A stretch of 6,345 bases of DNA, from assembly GCA_002686195.1 (NCBI GenBank), contig NZAS01000127.1:1-6345 (forward strand), in the 5' to 3' direction. The notes below the pieces were generated by a model. That model did no database searches, was not told where the DNA came from, and saw only the letters and a list, made by a program, of their open reading frames with translations. Positions 1-4,850 of the stretch are shown here, one piece after another; the first letter of the stretch is position 1; every line of letters starts with the position of its first letter. Origin of the DNA: Candidatus Pacearchaeota archaeon (lineage in GTDB: Archaea > Nanoarchaeota > Nanoarchaeia > Pacearchaeales > GW2011-AR1). A program made the translations under genes and the position numbers.

Positions 1-324
1 AGTCATTTCAGTATAAATTTGATTTTTTAAATTAACCTTATCTTTATCTTCCATCTCTAACTTTAACTCACAGCCTAAATGATTAGTGCCTGAACCTATA
101 TAATCCCAATCAACATCATAAGTATTTTTACCACATATATCACATACCCATGATTCTTTTGCTCGTTGACCATTAAGAGTTTGTTCATCAAACTCAATCC
201 ACCTACCCCTATCATTAAGTGTAGCAGATATAAGTCCTGCAACAGTTTCTCTTGCCGCAGAAGAACCTAAATTTATCTGACTTTCGGACATATCTTCCAA
301 TACATCCATTATTATTTCTTTCAT
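1..324 (-). CDS. Hypothetical protein with CxxC...HxxC motif, partial (3' end outside window)
   Basis: An open frame of 108 codons runs from ATG at 324 to the left edge without a stop, so the C-terminus is missing. The start is well supported: AAGGAG lies at 332-337, seven bases before the ATG. The N-terminal half looks helical (residues 1-36). Residues 61 and 64 (CDIC) with His82 and Cys85 (HLGC) form a possible four-ligand zinc site like a small zinc ribbon or zinc finger, and the stretch after it is rich in Lys, Asp and Glu. I do not recognise the family; the zinc site is inferred from residue spacing only. It is the next gene after the ATPase gene, separated by 79 bases that hold a stem-loop, so it may be read through from the ATPase transcript. 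A nucleic-acid-binding or regulatory role would be a guess. Confidence 0.8.
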   Translation of the reverse strand, partial: MKEIIMDVLEDMSESQINLGSSAARETVAGLISATLNDRGRWIEFDEQTLNGQRAKESWVCDICGKNTYDVDWDYIGSGTNHLGCELKLEMEDKDKVNLKNQIYTEMT

Positions 325-348
325 ATTTTTTCTCCTTATAGTTAAATA

Positions 349-387
349 ACGGGGTCAGGAAAAAAATGAGTGAAAACCTAACCCCGT
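349..387 (-). terminator. Stem-loop between ATPase gene and next gene, possible terminator or processing site
   Basis: The arms 349-359 (ACGGGGTCAGG on the plus strand) and 377-387 (CCTAACCCCGT) pair over 11 positions. In minus-strand RNA every position pairs, one of them as a G-U wobble; in plus-strand RNA that position is a C-A mismatch, so the structure favours the minus-strand transcript. The loop is 17 bases and T-rich. The base of the stem is GC-rich, which is striking in this AT-rich window. Only a weak TTATTT follows, not a clear U-run, so a classical intrinsic terminator is not proven. A partial terminator, an RNA-stabilising 3' end or a structure regulating the gene at 324 are alternatives. 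Confidence 0.45.
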
Positions 388-403
388 CTCTCGTGAGAAT
401 AAC

Positions 404-420
404 CTAACTCATAGAGTTAG
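404..420 (-). repeat. Perfect 7-bp inverted repeat over the ATPase stop codon
   Basis: CTAACTC-ATA-GAGTTAG is a perfect inverted repeat with a 3-base loop. On the minus strand it covers the last codons and the TAG stop (404-406) of the ATPase gene. With the larger stem-loop at 349-387 it gives two hairpins in a row at the gene's 3' end. No U-run follows directly. It may shield the mRNA end or contribute to termination; chance is possible given its small size. Confidence 0.35.
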
Positions 421-1567
421 CGTTTTCAATTTCATCTTCATTAAACAAGTCTTCAGAAGAACCATCAGAGATATACTTCTGGACTAACTGTTTAACATAA
501 GTTCTTTCAGACTCAAGTCCACCATCATCCGAAAACTGAGGATAGATACTAACTTCAGCCGCTTCATCAAGTCCAAAACCATCATAAAGTAAACCGGCTA
601 CTTCAACCGATGTACGAGTAGAAACTCCATTAGTAATTCTACCTGTTTCAGATTTAGACTCTGAACGAGTAGTGGTAGTAATAGAAGCAACAGACTCAAG
701 TAATGATTCATCAACGTGAGGAAACATATACTTTAAAAGACCATACTCTTCATCAGAAGTTAAGACATCCATCTCAACAACAATGAATCTATCCATAAGG
801 GCTTTATCCATAACTCTTGTAGAAGTATATTCATTACCAACGTTAGCAGTAGCGACGAAAGTTACACCTTCTGCAACACTAACAGTTTCAGCACCATCAG
901 CCTCATCTAACCTAAGATATCTTTGACCATTATCTAAAACAGTCATTAAGATATTCCACGCGTCAGGATGAGCTCTTGATAATTCATCAAGAAGAATAAC
1001 AGCGTTTGGTGTACGAATAGCTTTAACAAAAAGAGATTCAGAAAAATAAGTACCATCTTTTTTATCAAAGTGAGTATTACCAATCAAAGTAGACCGGGGG
1101 TCTTGAGTAGCACCCAAGTTAAAATAGAAATCAGGTCTATCCATCGCATTAACAAGTGACTTAGCAGCCATTGTCTTACCACAACCAGCAGGACCTGTCA
1201 TCAACATATTCTTACCACGAACAGCTGACCTAACTAAGAACTTCCATTTTAATTCAGACATAACCAAACCTTTAGGTTTAAGTTTATATGAACTATGAAT
1301 AAAGTTCAAAACTTCGGCGTGGTCACTTGGTACATCAACACTTGACGTATCAATTACTGGAGCGGAAGTTGATTCAAATACAGACATAGGAACTGACCAC
1401 CAGTAAGGTTTACCAGATTTATTAATCCTACGTTCAAGGGCCATACCCTTATCGTACGCTTTCTTTCGAGTACCAGTTCCAATCTCAGATGTATATTTGT
1501 TACCATCAACATCCCAAGCGTTGAATCGGTTACCCGACTTTTCGATTTTTACTACAACATTAGTCAT
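404..1567 (-). CDS. MoxR/CobS-like AAA+ ATPase
   Basis: This is a 387-residue AAA+ ATPase of the MoxR/CobS type. Visible motifs: Walker A GPAGCGKT (125-132), the QDPRSTLIG segment typical of the family (155-163), Walker B VILLDE (190-195), sensor 1 ATAN (239-242), a likely arginine finger in LMDRF (Arg260) and a sensor-2-like Arg318 in STRTS. All key residues are intact, so an active, probably hexameric ATPase is expected. Residues 1-66 form a separate N-terminal region, Trp-rich near its end, that I do not recognise; the C-terminal 30 residues are acidic. The start is firm: AGGAGT at 1576-1581 precedes ATG 1567 by eight bases, and a sigma70-like promoter lies at 1615-1643. Such genes in phages are often labelled cobS. 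The gene follows the VWA gene, the usual partner of MoxR ATPases, so a chaperone-like remodelling role with that protein is more likely than cobalt insertion. Confidence 0.93.
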   Translation of the reverse strand: MTNVVVKIEKSGNRFNAWDVDGNKYTSEIGTGTRKKAYDKGMALERRINKSGKPYWWSVPMSVFESTSAPVIDTSSVDVPSDHAEVLNFIHSSYKLKPKGLVMSELKWKFLVRSAVRGKNMLMTGPAGCGKTMAAKSLVNAMDRPDFYFNLGATQDPRSTLIGNTHFDKKDGTYFSESLFVKAIRTPNAVILLDELSRAHPDAWNILMTVLDNGQRYLRLDEADGAETVSVAEGVTFVATANVGNEYTSTRVMDKALMDRFIVVEMDVLTSDEEYGLLKYMFPHVDESLLESVASITTTTRSESKSETGRITNGVSTRTSVEVAGLLYDGFGLDEAAEVSIYPQFSDDGGLESERTYVKQLVQKYISDGSSEDLFNEDEIENANSMS

Positions 1568-1605
1568 TAAATTTGACTCCTTTTTTTTTGTGTTTCATTT
1601 CTCAT
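1567..1605 (-). other. Possible 12-codon leader ORF ending in TAATG overlap with the ATPase start
   Basis: ATG at 1605 opens a 12-codon frame (MRNETQKKRSQI) whose TAA shares its last A with the ATPase ATG at 1567 (TAATG). The ATG lies nine bases after the -10 box of the promoter, so it would sit at or within a few bases of the transcript 5' end and has no ribosome binding site. The AGGAG of the ATPase lies inside this frame. It could couple translation to the ATPase, or it may simply reflect the AAATGAGA sequence that also follows the promoter at 3901-3929. Too short to call as a gene. Confidence 0.2.
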
Positions 1606-1614
1606 TTCGTTATA

Positions 1615-1643
1615 AATATACGAATAATGCAAACAAAAGTCAA
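1615..1643 (-). promoter_or_regulatory. Sigma70-type promoter of the ATPase gene (copy 1)
   Basis: On the minus strand TTGACT (1638-1643) is followed by a 17-base spacer and TATATT (1615-1620). The A-run AAAAAAGCTC just upstream resembles an UP element. Transcription should start near 1608, giving a leader of about 40 bases with the AGGAG site. The stretch TGAAAAAAGCTCTTGAC is identical to the promoter at 3901-3929. TATATTTA also loosely resembles the Bacteroidetes -7 box TAnnTTTG, but the conserved full TTGAC favours sigma70. Phage early promoters of this kind use the host polymerase. Confidence 0.8.
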
Positions 1644-1711
1644 GAGCTTTTTTCACTTTTCTCAAGCTTTTTTTTGTCTTTTTTTAAATTAGTATAAATC
1701 ATCTCATCCAT
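1640..1711 (-). CDS. Candidate 23-residue Lys-rich micro-ORF between the VWA and ATPase genes
   Basis: ATG 1711 opens a 23-codon frame (MDEMIYTNLKKDKKK, then LEKSEKSS) ending in TGA at 1640-1642, inside the -35 box of the ATPase promoter. GGAG lies 14 bases before the ATG, further than usual; a second ATG is at 1702. Its last three residues (KSS) match the end of the 150-residue protein, because both use the same promoter sequence as codons. It lies in the -1 frame relative to the VWA gene and is open back past the VWA stop at 1720, so a frameshift extension of the VWA protein is formally possible, but the six-A run there is not a good slippery heptamer. A-rich sequence easily yields such Lys-rich frames by chance. 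Confidence 0.25.
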   Translation of the reverse strand: MDEMIYTNLKKDKKKLEKSEKSS

Positions 1712-1719
1712 CTTGTCTT

Positions 1720-3873
1720 CTACTTCTCCAAGAATTTTTTATTCATTGTTTTAGCAACAGAAAGAACAGAAGTTACATCAATAAATTCAGCATCACTACC
1801 ATACATTCTTTTAAAAGTATCAGTGGCTCGACTTCTATCATATGAATCTCCAATGAAATAACTCATAACATTAACACCCATATAACGAATTTCATCAACC
1901 ATTTTTCTGGTGTGATTGATTGCAGTATCATGATGATAATCAATATCATTATTACCAAACATTGGCATCCCATCAGAAAAGTTTAAGAAGTAAGAATCTT
2001 TATCTTTAGAAGTAGGAACAATATCACTAAGAATAGCTTCGAAACATAATCCTTCAGGAGTAGTTCCACTAGCTCTAAGATAAGGAAAAAGACTTCTAAC
2101 TTTACGAAAGTTATCAATACGAGAATCATAAGCAATCAAAACAATAGGATATTCTGTAATAGAACCGCGTCTAGCATACCGACTACCACTTGTTTGTGTA
2201 CTTCTGAAACTTACAACAACATCAACGTTAGAAATCATATCAACAGCTTTACAAAGAGCTACAACAGAAGTCATAGTGTTAGTCCACTTTGAACCACCCA
2301 TCGAACCACTAGCGTCAACTGAAATGTGAAGAAACGCATCAGAGTAAGATTCTACAAATGTATTTTGAAAAACTCTTTCATTACCAAAACCAAGTTCAGC
2401 AACTAATCTTTTATCAATACGACCAGAATCTAATCTCGTCCACTTAGTTTCACGACTCTCACCACGAACTTGAAGTTTTCTTCCAAGTATAGTTCCAAGT
2501 CTAATACCATCTTCAACATAACCTTCATCATTTTCTTCATCGCGATTATAGTAGTAACGAGAATACTTTGAAGTGGACAACATATTAATAGTATCACTAT
2601 CAATTAATTCTTTACTTAATTTCTTAACCATAACAACTTTAGTAGGAGTTTTCTTTCCATAGTATCTATCTTCAATACCTTTAGCAACTTCAACATAACT
2701 CATACCAGAAGATTCAACTGTATCTAAATCTCTTTTTTCTTTTTTGGTAACTTTCTTCTTAGAAATTTCACCATCCATAAATTTATTTTGTTTCTTGATA
2801 GCATTCTCAAGTTGTTTTTTCTGATTATCAGTAAGAGTAACTTCTTCACTTTTATCTGAAGATGAAGAAGAAGAACCACTATCCATTTCAGAGTTATCCA
2901 ACATCTCTTTAAACTCTTCATCAGTAAGTTCTTTAGGTGATTTTTTATCTCCATCAGAACCTTCACCATTACCACTAGCAGATTGAGAATCAGAATCATC
3001 ACCTTCATCAGCTGGGGAATAAGAAACTTCACCAGTATCTGGGTCAACATTTTCAATACCATCTTTAAGATTATTCATTATAATTGAATAAACTTCAAGT
3101 GATACAATAAAAGCATCTTCAGTAGAATTTAACCTACTAATATTTTTTAAACCAATTTCATTCCAAATGTCACGAAGACCATTCAAAGAATTTAAATTAG
3201 TATTTTTATTAGCAAGATTAATAAGTCTAAACATATAAGAATCTAAATTCTCATTAGTATATTCATTTGAAATAAGAGCTTTATCAAGAATCTTTGAGTA
3301 AAAATACTTGTCATACATTGAATGGTAATAACCTTTATAACCAGGTGATGTAGTAAAAATATAATTATCAATTCGTCTATCTTCTACATAATTAATGATA
3401 TTTTTTACAATCTCCATAACCTTATTTTTAGAATAACCTTTTTTCTCACCAAGAAGAAAATACTCTTCTGGAATACTATTTTCAAGATTCTTTAAAAAAT
3501 CAAAATCAGAAAGTTTAATATGTGAACCTTCATGAAGGGCGAGACCAACAGTAGAATCAAAAAGTTTATCATCTAATTTAGAAGAAATAGTAACGTTTTT
3601 ACCATCAGTAAAACTATCTCCATGAGCAGTAAAAGTAACTTTGATATCAGGGTCACCAGTAACGATACCCACAAAGTTACCAACAGCTCTCCTATATGAA
3701 GAGAGGGCGATTAAATCAGTTTTTGGTTTTACATCTTCATCATCAAATACCGAACCAGTATTATCCCAACCTTCATCTAACCAGAATGAACTGAAATTAT
3801 TAGTTTTATTAAGACTCCCAACAGAATACTTCTCACGAAGAGCCATGGGATTGAATTTTTTTGTTTCTGACAT
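1720..3873 (-). CDS. VWA-domain protein with N-terminal HExxH metallopeptidase-like domain (CobT-like)
   Basis: A large acidic protein, 717 residues from ATG 3873 (723 from ATG 3891; residue numbers here use the longer form). The N-terminal part has a gluzincin-like zinc site: HEGSH (120-124) and VEDRRID (169-175), where Glu170 is the likely third ligand. A Ser/Asp/Glu-rich linker (about 292-350, with a run of six serines) and a Lys-rich stretch follow. The C-terminal VWA domain has a full MIDAS: DASGS (526-530), Thr610/Thr611 in SGTTPEG and SDG (639-641), so it should bind a metal ion and a protein ligand. This layout is like CobT-type partners of MoxR/CobS ATPases, and such an ATPase is the next gene. 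I prefer start 3873 (MSETKK): the promoter -10 box lies nine bases before ATG 3891, leaving almost no leader, and the same AAATGAGA follows the ATPase promoter where it is not the gene start. No strong ribosome binding site serves either ATG. Peptidase activity is inferred. Confidence 0.9.
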   Translation of the reverse strand: MSETKKFNPMALREKYSVGSLNKTNNFSSFWLDEGWDNTGSVFDDEDVKPKTDLIALSSYRRAVGNFVGIVTGDPDIKVTFTAHGDSFTDGKNVTISSKLDDKLFDSTVGLALHEGSHIKLSDFDFLKNLENSIPEEYFLLGEKKGYSKNKVMEIVKNIINYVEDRRIDNYIFTTSPGYKGYYHSMYDKYFYSKILDKALISNEYTNENLDSYMFRLINLANKNTNLNSLNGLRDIWNEIGLKNISRLNSTEDAFIVSLEVYSIIMNNLKDGIENVDPDTGEVSYSPADEGDDSDSQSASGNGEGSDGDKKSPKELTDEEFKEMLDNSEMDSGSSSSSSDKSEEVTLTDNQKKQLENAIKKQNKFMDGEISKKKVTKKEKRDLDTVESSGMSYVEVAKGIEDRYYGKKTPTKVVMVKKLSKELIDSDTINMLSTSKYSRYYYNRDEENDEGYVEDGIRLGTILGRKLQVRGESRETKWTRLDSGRIDKRLVAELGFGNERVFQNTFVESYSDAFLHISVDASGSMGGSKWTNTMTSVVALCKAVDMISNVDVVVSFRSTQTSGSRYARRGSITEYPIVLIAYDSRIDNFRKVRSLFPYLRASGTTPEGLCFEAILSDIVPTSKDKDSYFLNFSDGMPMFGNNDIDYHHDTAINHTRKMVDEIRYMGVNVMSYFIGDSYDRSRATDTFKRMYGSDAEFIDVTSVLSVAKTMNKKFLEK

Positions 3874-3900
3874 TTTTTCTTTATCTCTCATTTCAAACTA

Positions 3901-3929
3901 AATATACGAAAAATGCGAACACGGGTCAA
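3901..3929 (-). promoter_or_regulatory. Sigma70-type promoter of the VWA gene (copy 2), overlapping the upstream stop codon
   Basis: On the minus strand TTGACC (3924-3929), a 17-base spacer and TATATT (3901-3906). Upstream AAAAAAGCTC is shared with the copy at 1615-1643. The TGA stop of the 150-residue gene (3926-3928) is part of the -35 box, and AAAAGC plus TCT just before it encode that protein's last residues. Transcription should start near 3894, two or three bases before ATG 3891 and about 20 before ATG 3873. Confidence 0.8.
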
Positions 3930-4378
3930 GAGCTTTTTTCAATATTTTTAATTATTTTTTTATAAACTTTATTTACCGCTTCCATTTGTTTTGTGGAAAG
4001 TGACATTCTACCTTTAGCTTGTTTTGAAATATCTTTTAGAAAACTTGTAGTATTACGTTTGTAACCACTTGTCCAACTGGTTTTTTCAACGGCGTCTATT
4101 ACCAAATTAATTTTTGGTACAACAGATTCTAACCATTTATACCTTTCGGCTTTATATTTTGGATTATCTCGTTCTATTATACCATCTATACAAGCTACCA
4201 TCTTATCAGTAATCCTACGACCACTAATTAAAGCAAGTAACATATCTGAAGTAAATTGGTCTGAAGACCCAGACTTCTCAATCTGTCTATTTGCGATTTC
4301 TTTTAGAGATTTTATTTTATCTCCATATAACTTTGAATTGTGTTCAATCCATTTTTGACGATTAGTCATTCGTTTCAT
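3926..4378 (-). CDS. Hypothetical protein made of a tandem duplication (~70 residues twice)
   Basis: A basic, mainly helical protein of 150 residues that I do not recognise. It consists of two diverged copies of one unit: KWIE (9-12) matches KWLE (81-84); the F..D...GR..I/LS/T..KM/KQ segment at 42-60 matches 113-131; both copies end in a long Ile/Val-rich helix. The spacing Trp-to-Phe is 32 and 31 residues. The GR-x-(LI)(ST)-x-K(QM) pattern recalls small helical modules in phage proteins, but I can assign no function. The -10 box at 4384-4389 ends five bases before ATG 4378 and no ribosome binding site exists, so translation is either leaderless from 4378 or starts at the second Met (4369), only about eight bases into the message. 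The C-terminal KSS and TGA are encoded by the next promoter. Its sole position before the VWA and ATPase genes, with the same promoter type, suggests co-expression with them. Confidence 0.85.
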   Translation of the reverse strand: MKRMTNRQKWIEHNSKLYGDKIKSLKEIANRQIEKSGSSDQFTSDMLLALISGRRITDKMVACIDGIIERDNPKYKAERYKWLESVVPKINLVIDAVEKTSWTSGYKRNTTSFLKDISKQAKGRMSLSTKQMEAVNKVYKKIIKNIEKSS

Positions 4379-4383
4379 AGTTT

Positions 4384-4408
4384 AGTATACGAAAAAAGCA
4401 GTATACGA
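4384..4408 (-). repeat. Direct repeat TCGTATACT inside promoter copy 3, possible operator
   Basis: TCGTATACT occurs at 4400-4408 and at 4384-4392 on the minus strand, 16 bases apart. Each contains the palindrome GTATAC. The second is the -10 box; the first sits next to the -35 box. The other two promoter copies keep only the -10 version, in the form TCGTATATT. The arrangement would suit a dimeric regulator bound to one face over 1.5 helical turns, or a second, alternative -10 box. No regulator is seen in the window. Confidence 0.35.
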
Positions 4409-4413
4409 GTCAA
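4384..4413 (-). promoter_or_regulatory. Sigma70-type promoter of the 150-residue protein gene (copy 3)
   Basis: On the minus strand TTGACT (4408-4413), an 18-base spacer and TATACT (4384-4389). It shares AGCTCTTGAC and TTCGTATA with the two other copies but differs in the -10 box, spacer length and the downstream bases. Predicted initiation falls at or next to the A of ATG 4378, so the message would be leaderless. Confidence 0.75.
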
Positions 4414-4430
4414 GAGCTATTTTAGCTTTT

Positions 4431-4613
4431 TTATGATTTGCTTTCCTCAACTGAAACTTTCCTATATTCGGTAACTAACTTCTTAACTTCACCAATAGCT
4501 TTCCGAGCTCTTGTTCCAGCAGATTTGTTTCCCTTATCCGCAAACTTTCTATGATTTTCTTGAAACTCTTCCCATAGGTCGTTAAGGGATTCGTATAATT
4601 CTGCACTTGTCAT
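4431..4613 (-). CDS. Histone-H1-like (Hc1-type) small DNA-binding protein
   Basis: A 60-residue protein that resembles the conserved N-terminal part of Chlamydia Hc1 and the short histone-H1-like proteins of Bacteroidetes: the segment GNKSAGTRARKA (28-39), then a Lys-rich helix ending YRKVSVEESK (50-59), matches the family pattern GNKAAxxRxRK...YRKxSxxAxK as I recall it. The long Lys/Ala tail of chlamydial Hc1 is absent, as in Bacteroidetes versions. Expected role: nucleoid binding or DNA compaction; in a phage it could act on host or phage DNA. Start ATG 4613 is firm: AGGAG (4620-4624) lies six bases ahead and overlaps the TAG stop of the upstream gene (4623-4625). It is the last gene of the operon from the right edge. 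Family assignment is from memory of motifs, not a search. Confidence 0.75.
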   Translation of the reverse strand: MTSAELYESLNDLWEEFQENHRKFADKGNKSAGTRARKAIGEVKKLVTEYRKVSVEESKS

Positions 4614-4622
4614 TTTATTCTC

Positions 4623-4850
4623 CTAATTTAAATCAGTAACTTCTGAATTTTGAAACGTGACAATGAATTTTTTATCTCTACCTTCATCCCACTCTTCATA
4701 TTCAATAAATATATGATTGTTACACATTCTGTCAATAACATCGTCCAGTTGTTTTTCTGAATTACATATTATTACAGTTTTATCTCCATTTGTTTTTATA
4801 TACACTTCATTATCAGCGTGATTGTAAATTACATTATCTTTCATCATCAT
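4623..4850 (-). CDS. Hypothetical 75-residue protein
   Basis: An unrecognised acidic protein. The pattern reads as beta-beta-helix-beta-beta: strands around VIYNH, EVYIK and KTVIICN, a helix from about residue 32 (EKQLDDVIDRMCNN), then HIFIEYEEW and KKFIVTFQN. This suits a small alpha/beta fold; no signal peptide or membrane segment is visible. It starts with three Met codons in a row (4850, 4847, 4844); the first overlaps the glycosyltransferase stop as ATGA (4847-4850), indicating coupled translation, since no good ribosome binding site precedes it. Its TAG stop lies within the ribosome binding site of the Hc1-like gene, so the two are also closely linked. Confidence 0.75.
   Translation of the reverse strand: MMMKDNVIYNHADNEVYIKTNGDKTVIICNSEKQLDDVIDRMCNNHIFIEYEEWDEGRDKKFIVTFQNSEVTDLN

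Noticed and set aside
1611..1618. TATAAATA on the plus strand, identical to the T4 late promoter box
   Set aside because: No plus-strand gene lies downstream; it is the complement of the region around the minus-strand -10 box.
1497..1697. Plus-strand open frame of 66 codons
   Set aside because: It overlaps the ATPase start, its promoter and the poly-T stretch; the product is mostly Phe, Ser and Lys from T-runs, with no ribosome binding site. It is a shadow of the minus-strand sequence.
1720..1740. Programmed -1 frameshift at the six-A run near the VWA stop, extending into the 23-codon frame
   Set aside because: In the VWA frame the heptamer would be T AAA AAA, which does not allow clean re-pairing after a -1 slip, and no stimulatory structure is evident.
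2724..3062. Minus-strand open frame of 112 codons in another frame of the VWA gene
   Set aside because: It lies over the low-complexity linker and reads as Leu/Lys-rich filler; the VWA frame is the coding one.
404..3873. Cobalamin cobaltochelatase CobS/CobT pair
   Set aside because: There is no CobN or other cobalamin gene in view, and the VWA protein has a HExxH domain and lengths unlike CobT; MoxR-VWA is the safer reading.
3641..3901. Plus-strand open frame of 86 codons
   Set aside because: It is antisense to the 5' end of the VWA gene, whose conserved domain signals are clear on the minus strand.
4415..4432. Plus-strand terminator-like hairpin AGCTA-TTT-TAGCT with T-run
   Set aside because: No plus-strand gene ends here. 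The T-run is the complement of the A-rich stretch upstream of promoter copy 3, and in minus-strand RNA no U-run follows the hairpin.
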